Shown here: positions 8,186 through 15,260 of the stretch, one piece after another
Position numbering within the stretch: the stretch's first letter is position 1
Layout: every line of letters begins with the position of its first letter
Assembly: GCA_029203165.1 (NCBI GenBank)
Contig: CP119308.1
Coordinates: forward strand, 2,232,001-2,296,000
Origin: Candidatus Microbacterium colombiense
GTDB lineage: Bacteria; Actinomycetota; Actinomycetes; Actinomycetales; Microbacteriaceae
Length of the DNA: 64,000 bases
Direction: 5' to 3'
Notes under the pieces: generated by a model
What the model was told of the DNA's origin: nothing
What the model saw: only the letters and a program-made list of their open reading frames with translations
Database searches by the model: none
Translations under genes and position numbers: made by a program

Positions 8186-9313
8186 TCAGTCCTCCGCGAC
8201 CGCGAGCCGGTAGCCCCGCTTCACCACGGTCTGCACGAGCTCGGCACCGGAGAGTGATTCGCGCAAACGGGCGACCGCGACCTCCACCGCATGGCCGTTA
8301 CGCTCGGCACCCGGCAGGACCCGGGCGATGTCGGTGCGCGAGAGCACGCGTCCCTCAGCGGCGAACAGCGCTTCCAGAAGGCCGGCGGAGGTGCGAGAGA
8401 GCGGCACGAAACGTCCGTCGATCAGTGCGCCGCCGCTTCGCACCTCGAGCCTGCCGAGGTCTGTGCGCACCCACGGTGCCCGTCCCCCGCCGAAGTGAGC
8501 GATCACGCAGCGCGCCAGAGAGCCGAGCCGGCCACGGTCGGCGATGACCGTCTGCAGCTGCTCCTCACGGAGCGGAGCCGCGGTGATGGGCCCGACGGCC
8601 GCGAGAAGGAGGCGACCCGTGGACGCTCGGCGGCGGATCCCGTCGAGCGCTCCCGCCGATGCCGCGACGGCCAGCCACGATGCCGCGCCGGGGGCCGAGG
8701 TGAACAGCACGGCGTCGACCTCACCCGCTCCGGCCTGGAGCGTCGAACGCCGCACGACCTCGGGATCCGGGGGCGGCCCCCAGCGGTACACGGTGACGCT
8801 CAGCACGTCAGCGCCGGCAGCGGCGAGCAAGTCGTCCAGCCCGTCGGAGCCGGCTCCGTGATGCTGCACCACGATGCGCTTGCCCGCGACTCCGGACGCC
8901 AGGAGATATTCGCCGACCTCGGCCGAGGTCTCGGACTGCGCCACCCAGTCCGCCGTGAACCCGGCCTGCTGGATGGCACCGTGCGCCTTGGGCCCCCGGG
9001 CGACGAAATGCGCATCGCGCAACGCCCGGTCGAGATCCTGGTCGAGCCCATGCTCGTGCGCGGCATCCATCCACCCGCGGAAGCCGACCCCGGTGGTCAC
9101 GACCACGATGTCGGGCGGAGCGGAGATCAATCGTGCGGTGCGCGCGAGCAGCTCGGTGTCGTCCGCATTCGCGACGATGCTGAGAGCGGGTGCACGATGC
9201 ACCGACGCCCCGCGCCGCTCCAGCGCGGTCGCGAGATCGACGGATCTCCGATCGGCGGCGACGACGATCGCGCAGCCGGCGAGTGCCGCGTCGAGGACTC
9301 CCGGACCGGTCAC
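8186..9313 (-). CDS. Uroporphyrinogen-III synthase-like protein fused to winged-helix domain (NnaR-like)
   Basis: 375 residues. Residues 1-260 form a HemD-like bilobed domain (AGCAIVVAADRRSVDLATAL, VVTTGVGFRGW, VLFTSAPGAASWLAVAASAG, AAVGPITAAPL). Residues 275-375 form an OmpR/PhoB-type winged helix (GRLEVRSGGALIDGRFVPLS, LSRTDIARVLPG, VEVAVARLRESL, VVKRGYRLAV). This architecture matches actinobacterial NnaR, a co-activator of nitrate/nitrite assimilation genes, which also retains a HemD-like fold. The GTG start overlaps the cobA stop by 4 nt. As the last gene of the nirB-nirD-cobA operon it could supply siroheme precursor, regulate the operon, or both. The regulator role is inferred from the family. 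Confidence 0.85.
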   Translation of the reverse strand: MTGPGVLDAALAGCAIVVAADRRSVDLATALERRGASVHRAPALSIVANADDTELLARTARLISAPPDIVVVTTGVGFRGWMDAAHEHGLDQDLDRALRDAHFVARGPKAHGAIQQAGFTADWVAQSETSAEVGEYLLASGVAGKRIVVQHHGAGSDGLDDLLAAAGADVLSVTVYRWGPPPDPEVVRRSTLQAGAGEVDAVLFTSAPGAASWLAVAASAGALDGIRRRASTGRLLLAAVGPITAAPLREEQLQTVIADRGRLGSLARCVIAHFGGGRAPWVRTDLGRLEVRSGGALIDGRFVPLSRTSAGLLEALFAAEGRVLSRTDIARVLPGAERNGHAVEVAVARLRESLSGAELVQTVVKRGYRLAVAED

Positions 9314-10137
9314 GCGAGGCTCGCGGCGAACTGCTCGGGGGCCGGGAGCAACAGCCCGTCACGCGCCACCTCGCCGATCACGATCACCGCCGGATTCGTC
9401 ACGCGCGCCGCTGCCGCGTCGACGGCGAGGCGACCGAGCGTGCTGCGGATGGTCCGCTGCTGAGCAGAGTGCCCGTTCTCGATGACGGCCGCGGGCAGGT
9501 CCGCGCGTGCTCCGAACGCGAGCCCGGCCGCGACGATGCGCGGGAGCATCGTGACGCCCATCAACACGATCGTGGTGACCTCGGGATCCACGAGAGATGC
9601 CAGGGCGCTGGCCGAGAGCGGGCTGTGCCCGTTGACGACGTGCAGCGCCGTCGCCATGCCGCGATGCGTCACCGGGATGCCGGCGGCCTGGGGCACGGCG
9701 ATCGCGCTGCTCACCCCGGGCGTCACCGTCACGGGTACGCCGGCGGCCTCGCAGGCGATCACCTCTTCTCCGCCGCGACCGAAGACGAACGGATCCCCAC
9801 CCTTCAGACGGACGACCCGTTTGCCCGCCCTGGCATGTGACACCAGCAGCGCGTTGATCTCAGTCTGCGGTACGGGGTGATGCCCCGGACTCTTGCCGAC
9901 GTCGATGACGAGCACGTGCGGCGCGAGACCGGCTCGGAGCTCCTCCGCGGGTCCCAGCCGGTCGACGACGACCACGTCCGCCTGTGCGAGCAGCCGGTGC
10001 GCCCGCATGGTCATGAGGTCTGCAGGCCCGGGACCGCCACCGATCAGGTCGACGCGACCGATTCCCGCGCCCGTCTCCGGACGCTGACCCGCCGGAGCAC
10101 TCCACCAGTGGCCGAGGAGGCCCCGAGCGCTGATCAC
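9310..10137 (-). CDS. cobA: Uroporphyrinogen-III C-methyltransferase
   Basis: 275 residues from the GTG at 10137, which overlaps the nirD stop (GTGA). SAM-dependent tetrapyrrole methylase fold: DLIGGGPGPADLMTMRAHRL (P-loop-like SAM site), VVDRLGPAEEL, VVRLKGGDPFVFGRGGEE, VTVTPGVSSAIAVPQAAGIP and VTHRGMA are the CobA/NirE/CysG-A signatures. It makes precorrin-2, the first committed step to siroheme, the prosthetic group of NirB. No CysG-type dehydrogenase/ferrochelatase domain is attached, so precorrin-2 oxidation and chelation must be encoded elsewhere. An upstream in-frame ATG exists but would extend into nirD. Confidence 0.93.
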   Translation of the reverse strand: MISARGLLGHWWSAPAGQRPETGAGIGRVDLIGGGPGPADLMTMRAHRLLAQADVVVVDRLGPAEELRAGLAPHVLVIDVGKSPGHHPVPQTEINALLVSHARAGKRVVRLKGGDPFVFGRGGEEVIACEAAGVPVTVTPGVSSAIAVPQAAGIPVTHRGMATALHVVNGHSPLSASALASLVDPEVTTIVLMGVTMLPRIVAAGLAFGARADLPAAVIENGHSAQQRTIRSTLGRLAVDAAAARVTNPAVIVIGEVARDGLLLPAPEQFAASLA

Positions 10138-10508
10138 GGCTGCTCCCCCGCGGCCAGGTCGAGGAACACCGAGCCGTCGAGCACCGTCGTCGGCCACACG
10201 CGCAACGCTTCGTCGCGCTTGCCCTGCGTATCGAGGCAGCGCCCGGTGCGGAGGTCGAACACCTGCTTGTGCAGCGGCGAGGCCACCGTGGGCGCCTCAC
10301 CGCGGGTTCCGACGATGCCACGGGAGATGACATGGGCGCCGCTGTACGGATCGAGGTTCGACACGGCGTGCACCTGTCCGTCCGCGAGCAGGAACAGCGC
10401 GATCTGCACGTCACCGAACAGGGCGGCCCGGCCGCGCTCCACCTCGAGATCGGCGACCGCGCACACCCGCACACGCGTTGCGCTCGCCGTGGCCGTCGAG
10501 CCGATCAT
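10134..10508 (-). CDS. nirD: Nitrite reductase (NADH) small subunit
   Basis: 124 residues from the ATG at 10508, which overlaps the nirB stop by 4 nt (ATGA). It is a Rieske-fold domain: VRVCAVADLEVERGRAALFG, VQIALFLLADGQVHAVSNLD, ASPLHKQVFDLRTGRCLD. NirD-type Rieske domains lack the usual Cys-His iron-sulfur ligands, and CxH and CxxH pairs are indeed absent here (HKQVF stands where the second pair would be). It partners NirB for six-electron reduction of nitrite to ammonium in the cytoplasm. Upstream in-frame starts would overlap nirB heavily and were rejected. Confidence 0.94.
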   Translation of the reverse strand: MIGSTATASATRVRVCAVADLEVERGRAALFGDVQIALFLLADGQVHAVSNLDPYSGAHVISRGIVGTRGEAPTVASPLHKQVFDLRTGRCLDTQGKRDEALRVWPTTVLDGSVFLDLAAGEQP

Positions 10509-13078
10509 CGACGCACCTCCAGAGCTGTCCCGGCGATGAGCACGGAGCCGCTGCCGCGCTCCTGCGGCGTCGCCGGCCTGATCTGCCCGCGCTCCGCCAC
10601 GAAGGCGAGCGAAGGATCGGGCGTGTCCACGGCATTGACGAACGACTCGAATCTGCGGAGCTTCTCGGGATCGCGCAGCGTCGCCGCCCACTCGTCCTCG
10701 TATCGCTCGACGTGCGTGCGCATGGCCTCATCGAGGTCGTCGCAGATCCCCAGAGTGTCGTCGAAGATCACCGCGCGGAGCCCGTCCAGGCCGCCCTCGA
10801 TCTCGGCACACCACGGCGCCGTGCGCTGCAGTCGGTCGGCCGTGCGGATGTAGTACATGAAGAAGCGGTCGATCGCGCGGATCAGCCCGGCGTCATCCAG
10901 CCCGGAGGCGAAGAGCTCGGCGTGCCGCGGAGTGAAGCCGCCGTTCCCGCCGACGTACATGTTCCATCCGTTCTCGGTGGCGATGACCCCGACATCTTTC
11001 GACCGCGCCTCCGCGCACTCCCTGGCGCATCCCGAGACGCCCAGCTTGAGCTTGTGCGGTGCCCGGAGTCCCCGATACCGCAGCTCCAGCGTGACGGCCA
11101 TGCCGACGGCGTCCAGCACACCGAACCGGCACCATGTGGAGCCCACGCACGACTTCACCGTGCGCAACGACTTGCCGTACGCATGCCCCGACTCGAAACC
11201 CGCGTCGACCAGCCGCGCCCAGATCTGCGGCAGCTGTTCGAGGCGGGCGCCGAACATGTCGATCCGCTGTCCGCCCGTGATCTTCGTGTAGAGCGCGAAG
11301 TCCTTGGCCACCTGACCGATCGCGAGCAGGCCGTCGGGAGTCACCTCGCCACCGGGCATGCGGGGCACGACCGAGTACGTGCCGTCCTTCTGCATGTTGG
11401 CCATCACGTGATCGTTCGTGTCCTGCAGTGCCGCGTTCTCGCCGTCGAGAACGTGATCACCGACCAGCACGGAGAGGATGCTCGCGATCGCCGGTTTGCA
11501 GACGTCGCATCCACGGCCGATGCCGAACCTCTCGATGATCGAGCTGAAGGTCGAGAGCTCCGCGACGCGGATCGCATCGAAGAGCTGACGGCGCGACATC
11601 TCGAAGTGTTCGCACAGCGCCTGCGACACCGTCTCGCCGAGCGCGGTGAGCTCGGTGGAGACGATCTTCTTGACCATCAGCACGCAGGACCCGCAGGTCG
11701 CGCCCGCCTTCGTGCAGGCCTTCACGGCGCCGGCATCGCGGCATCCGTCATCGTGCACGGCGCTGCGGATACGACCGGCCGTGACGTTCGAGCAGGAGCA
11801 CACGACCGCCTCATCCGGAAGATCGCCTCCCGGCGCCTCGTTGCCGCCCGCGGGAAGCAGGTATGCCGCAGGATCCGCACCGAGTCGGGTGCCGACGAGC
11901 GGGCGCAAAGCGCCGTAGGCGGAGGCATCGCCGACCAGGATGACGCCCAGGAGCACCTGGGCGTCGTCAGAGAGCACCAGCTTCTTGTAGACGCCGGCGA
12001 CCGGATCGGCGTAGACCACATCCAGCGCGTGCGGGGTGCGGGCCATCGCATCGCCGAAGCTCGCGACGTCGACCCCGGACAGCTTGAGCTTGGCCGATTC
12101 GTCATAGCCCGGGAAGCTGGCGTCGCCGCCGAGAATGCGGGTGGCCACCACCTCCGCCATGGCGTAGCCGGGAGCGACCAGTCCGACGCAGCGGTCCTCG
12201 TAGTTGGCCACCTCTCCGATCGCCAGGATGTCGGAGTCGGACGTGACACAGCGCTCGTCGATGATCACGCCGCCGCGGGGGTGCACCTCGAGGCTTGCAT
12301 TGCGCGCCAGCTCGTCCCGGGGGCGGACACCCACCGTGAAGACGACCACGTCCGCCCGCTCGAAGGACCCGTCCTGGAACTCGAGCGCCGTGACGGCACC
12401 CGACTCGTCCGGATCGAGACGGGTGGTGCGCGAATCGGTGCGCACCGTGATCCCACGCGCTTCGAGAAGCCGCCTCAGCATGCCGCCGCCGGCAGCATCG
12501 AGCTGAGCGGACATCAGCCGATCGGAGTACTGCACGACCGTCGTGTCGACGTTCAGATCCTGCAGGGCGCCGGCTGCTTCGAGCCCGAGCAGACCACCAC
12601 CGATCACCGCTCCGCGCAGCTGTCGCCCGAGCATCTCCGACCGCTCCTGCACGAAGCCTCGGAGCGCTTCGACATCGTCGAGAGTGCGGTAGACGAAGCA
12701 CCCCGGCAGATCGGCACCGTCGACCGCCACGCGCGCCGCGTACGAGCCGGTGGCGAGCACCAGGGTGTCGTAGTCGAACGTGCGCCGGGAGCGGGTCGTC
12801 ACGGTGCGCGCGGCACGATCGATGCGGAGCACGCGGTCGTTCGGCACCAGCTGCACCCGGTCATCGTCGAAGACCGAGCGGTCCAACGTGAGGTCTTCGG
12901 GCGTGGCCCCCGAGAAGAACCCGGTCAGCCCCACGCGATCGTACGGATGACGGTCCTCGTCGCCGATCACCGTGACCCGGAGGTCTGAGCCCGCACGGCT
13001 CAGCAGGCTCTCCACCAGGCGATGCGCCACCATTCCTGCTCCGACGATCAGGATCTCCTGGGGGATGTCAGCGTGCAT
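10505..13078 (-). CDS. nirB: Nitrite reductase (NADH) large subunit
   Basis: 857 residues from the ATG at 13078 with AGGAG five bases upstream; a 46-codon upstream extension in frame is not used. Order: FAD/NADH pyridine nucleotide-disulfide oxidoreductase domain (EILIVGAGMVAHRLVESLLS, then NAD motif GAVIGGGLLGLEAAGALQDL), BFD-like [2Fe-2S] domain (VVCSCSNVTAGRI, CTKAGATCGSCVLMVK) around residues 420-480, then siroheme/4Fe-4S sulfite/nitrite reductase repeats (SCVGSTWCRFG, KLGVSGCARECAEARSKD). All cofactor cysteines are present. It reduces nitrite to ammonium using NADH. It heads an operon with nirD, cobA and the nnaR-like gene, and a GlnR-like box lies 76-113 bp upstream. Confidence 0.96.
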   Translation of the reverse strand: MHADIPQEILIVGAGMVAHRLVESLLSRAGSDLRVTVIGDEDRHPYDRVGLTGFFSGATPEDLTLDRSVFDDDRVQLVPNDRVLRIDRAARTVTTRSRRTFDYDTLVLATGSYAARVAVDGADLPGCFVYRTLDDVEALRGFVQERSEMLGRQLRGAVIGGGLLGLEAAGALQDLNVDTTVVQYSDRLMSAQLDAAGGGMLRRLLEARGITVRTDSRTTRLDPDESGAVTALEFQDGSFERADVVVFTVGVRPRDELARNASLEVHPRGGVIIDERCVTSDSDILAIGEVANYEDRCVGLVAPGYAMAEVVATRILGGDASFPGYDESAKLKLSGVDVASFGDAMARTPHALDVVYADPVAGVYKKLVLSDDAQVLLGVILVGDASAYGALRPLVGTRLGADPAAYLLPAGGNEAPGGDLPDEAVVCSCSNVTAGRIRSAVHDDGCRDAGAVKACTKAGATCGSCVLMVKKIVSTELTALGETVSQALCEHFEMSRRQLFDAIRVAELSTFSSIIERFGIGRGCDVCKPAIASILSVLVGDHVLDGENAALQDTNDHVMANMQKDGTYSVVPRMPGGEVTPDGLLAIGQVAKDFALYTKITGGQRIDMFGARLEQLPQIWARLVDAGFESGHAYGKSLRTVKSCVGSTWCRFGVLDAVGMAVTLELRYRGLRAPHKLKLGVSGCARECAEARSKDVGVIATENGWNMYVGGNGGFTPRHAELFASGLDDAGLIRAIDRFFMYYIRTADRLQRTAPWCAEIEGGLDGLRAVIFDDTLGICDDLDEAMRTHVERYEDEWAATLRDPEKLRRFESFVNAVDTPDPSLAFVAERGQIRPATPQERGSGSVLIAGTALEVRR

Positions 13079-13153
13079 GAGACTCCTGTCGACGGGGGAA
13101 GTGACGTGTTGGCGACGATAGGAGCGGCGTGTTTCTCGAACAGGACGCTGCAT

Positions 13154-13191
13154 GTTTCCTGCGTCGAACTTTCTCCTCACAGATCGGTAAC
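13154..13191 (-). promoter_or_regulatory. Candidate GlnR box upstream of nirB
   Basis: On the plus strand the pentamers GTTTC, CGAAC, CTCAC and GTAAC follow one another with exactly 6 bp between each. Read toward nirB this is GTAAC... wait-free order GTTAC-n6-GTGAG-n6-GTTCG-n6-GAAAC. The two outer half-sites match GTnAC and GnAAC perfectly and the two inner ones are weak. The site lies 76-113 bp upstream of the nirB ATG in the 214-bp divergent region shared with the DUF349 gene. GlnR is the actinobacterial global nitrogen regulator and usually activates nirBD. Confidence 0.55.
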
Positions 13192-13292
13192 GCCGTTGTG
13201 AAGTCCTCGTCCCCACTCCGAGGGTGCGGTCGTACTAGGCTGAACCTCGTCCCTTCCGCCTCCCGCGGCCCTACCGCGCAAGGAGAATCACT

Positions 13293-14645
13293 GTGTCTGC
13301 CACCGATCCCTCGAAGCCGACTCCGCCTGTTCCCGCACCCCCGGCTGTTCCCATGCCGCGCAAGGTGCCGAACCCCGCGGCCGTCGCACCCGCTGTGCCC
13401 TCCGCCCCCGTGAATGCCGACGCGGCGAAATGGGGCCGGGTCGCCGATGACGGCACCGTCGAGGTCAAGGAAGGCGACGACTGGCGCGTCGTCGGCCAGT
13501 ACCCGGACGGCACGCCCGAGGAGGCGCTCGCCTACTTCGTGCGCAAGTTCGATGACATCGCCTTCAAGGTGCACGCGCTCGAGCAGCGCCACCAGGCCGG
13601 TGGAGCGACCGCCAGCGATCTCGCCAAGCAGGCCGGCCACGTGCTGGTCGAGGCCACGGATGCCGCCGCAGTCGGCGACCTCGCCGGGCTGCGCGACCGT
13701 CTGAACACCCTCACCTCGTCACTCTCCGAGGCCACGGCACAGGAAGCGCAGCAGGCCAAGGAGCTGGTCGATCAGGCGATCGCCGAGCGCACCGTGCTCG
13801 TCGAGCGTGCGGAGGCCATCGCGGCCCGTGATCTCAGCAAGGTGCAGTGGAAGCAGGTCACCGCAGAACTCGGTGAGCTGTTCGACGCCTGGCAGGCCCA
13901 GCAGCAGAGCGGACCTCGCCTGTCGAAGGGGATCTCGCAGCAGCTGTGGAAGCGTTTCCGCGACGCGCGCGCGATCGTCGACAAGCAGCGTCGTGCGTTC
14001 TACTCGGAACTCGACGACACCCACAAGGCAGCTCGCGACGCGAAGACCCGTCTCGTCGAGCGCGCGGAGGCTCTCGCCCCGCGCGGCATCGACGGCATCC
14101 CCGCCTACCGCACGCTGCTCGACGAGTGGAAGGCGGCCGGCCGCGCCGGGCGCAAGGCGGATGACGCTCTCTGGGCCCGCTTCAAGGCAGCCGGCGATGC
14201 GCTCTACGCTGCACGCGCGGAGCAGTCCGCCGCGGAGGAGGCCGATTCGGCTCCGAAGATCGAGGCCCGCCAGGCGCTTCTCGAAGAGGCCAAGGCTGTC
14301 GCCGACGAGTCCAACATCAAGCGTGCTCGTGCGCTGCTCACCGGCATCCAGCGCCAGTGGGACGAGCTCGGTCGCGTGTTCCCCCGCGAGAAGGAGCGGG
14401 CGCTCGATGACCGCCTCCGCGTCGTGGAGCAGGCTCTGAAGGCGCGCGAAGAAGTCGACTGGAAGAAGAACAATCCCGAGACGAAGGCGCGCGCGAACGA
14501 CATGAGCACGCAGCTCCTCGAGGCCATCGAGAAGCTCGAGTCGGAGTTGGCTGCGGCCGAGAAGTCGGGCGACAAGAAGGCCGTCAAGGCTGCGGCGGAT
14601 GCTCTCGAGGCACGCCGCGCCTGGCTGAACGCCCTCGGCGGCTGA
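13293..14645 (+). CDS. DUF349 domain-containing protein
   Basis: 450 residues, GTG start with AAGGAGAA six bases upstream. A Pro/Ala-rich disordered N-terminus of about 45 residues precedes WGRVADDGTVEVKEGDDWRV, a short beta-rich module. Several DUF349 repeats follow, each a charged helical bundle with a Trp-containing motif: KVQWKQVTAELGELFDAWQA, LWKRFRDARAIVDKQRRAFY, LLDEWKAAGRAGRKADDALW, ARALLTGIQRQWDELGRVFP. The protein is largely coiled-coil. DUF349 proteins are common in actinobacteria and have no agreed biochemical role. It is divergent from nirB; whether the GlnR-like box between them affects it is unknown. Confidence 0.9.
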   Translation: MSATDPSKPTPPVPAPPAVPMPRKVPNPAAVAPAVPSAPVNADAAKWGRVADDGTVEVKEGDDWRVVGQYPDGTPEEALAYFVRKFDDIAFKVHALEQRHQAGGATASDLAKQAGHVLVEATDAAAVGDLAGLRDRLNTLTSSLSEATAQEAQQAKELVDQAIAERTVLVERAEAIAARDLSKVQWKQVTAELGELFDAWQAQQQSGPRLSKGISQQLWKRFRDARAIVDKQRRAFYSELDDTHKAARDAKTRLVERAEALAPRGIDGIPAYRTLLDEWKAAGRAGRKADDALWARFKAAGDALYAARAEQSAAEEADSAPKIEARQALLEEAKAVADESNIKRARALLTGIQRQWDELGRVFPREKERALDDRLRVVEQALKAREEVDWKKNNPETKARANDMSTQLLEAIEKLESELAAAEKSGDKKAVKAAADALEARRAWLNALGG

Positions 14646-14677
14646 TCCGTTCTCCACAGCTCTCCCGCACGACCTCG

Positions 14678-14722
14678 AGCGCGGGGTGCACTACGCCACA
14701 CTGGCGTGATGCACCCCGCGCT
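14678..14722 (+). promoter_or_regulatory. Long hairpin containing the start codon of the AbiEi-like gene
   Basis: Outer arms of 13 bp (AGCGCGGGGTGCA at 14678-14690, complement at 14710-14722) enclose an inner 6-bp stem (ACGCCA/TGGCGT, 14693-14707) with a CAC loop. The GTG at 14706 and ATG at 14709 of the next gene lie in the 3' half. It starts 33 nt after the DUF349 stop, so it may be that gene's terminator, a translation-blocking structure, or a palindromic operator. Confidence 0.75.
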
Positions 14723-15260
14723 TCTGTATCTGCCCGGTCGGCAGTTGAGTCTGACCGAGCTGAGCGCGGCCCGGATCGACGGGCACGTCGTCGCGGTCGG
14801 TGATGCCTTCATCCCCGCTGACGTCATCGAGGACGCCGATGTGCGCGCCAGTTCGCTCCGGCTCCTCGTGCAGCCCGGAACCGCCGCGGCGGGCCCGACG
14901 GCAGCGTGGATCCATGGCGCGGGCAGCGAGCCTCCGGGCGTGCATCACATCCGGCGTGCCATCACACGACGTGTACGCCCGGCGATCAACGGCCGTCTGG
15001 TCTTCCACGACGCCGTTCTCGATCCGCGCGATGTGCAGCACCTCGGCGGAATCGCGGTGTGTGCCCCGGTGCGGACGATGCTCGATCTGGCTCTGGGGCT
15101 GCATCGAGACCCGCGACTGGGCGAGTGGATCGATCGATTGGCCGACGTACTGCCCGAGACGGTGAGCGCGAGCGCGGACATCCTGAATTCGTGGAGCCGC
15201 GTTCCCGGGAGTCGTCTCGCGCGCGAGACTCTGGATCGGATCGCCCTCAGGAGGAGGTGA
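14706..15260 (+). CDS. AbiEi-like (type IV antitoxin-like) protein, orphan
   Basis: 184 residues from GTG 14706 (183 from ATG 14709). No ribosome site is visible, and both candidate starts lie inside the hairpin. N-terminal winged-helix-like segment: LLYLPGRQLSLTELSAARID, VVAVGDAFIPADVIED. The middle (GPTAAWIHGAGSEPPGVHHI, ITRRVRPAINGRLVFHDAVL, GIAVCAPVRTMLDLAL) resembles the AbiEi C-terminal domain, which reads promoter repeats in autoregulated AbiE loci. No AbiEii nucleotidyltransferase toxin is encoded nearby. The last 14 nt overlap the convergent relA 3' end. Such orphan genes are widespread in Microbacteriaceae and their function is unknown. The family call is tentative. Confidence 0.65.
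   Translation: MMHPALLYLPGRQLSLTELSAARIDGHVVAVGDAFIPADVIEDADVRASSLRLLVQPGTAAAGPTAAWIHGAGSEPPGVHHIRRAITRRVRPAINGRLVFHDAVLDPRDVQHLGGIAVCAPVRTMLDLALGLHRDPRLGEWIDRLADVLPETVSASADILNSWSRVPGSRLARETLDRIALRRR

Noticed and set aside
10478..12988. 836-codon open frame antisense to nirB
   Set aside because: nirB is complete, with cofactor motifs in order; the antisense frame has low-complexity His/Arg/Asp composition.
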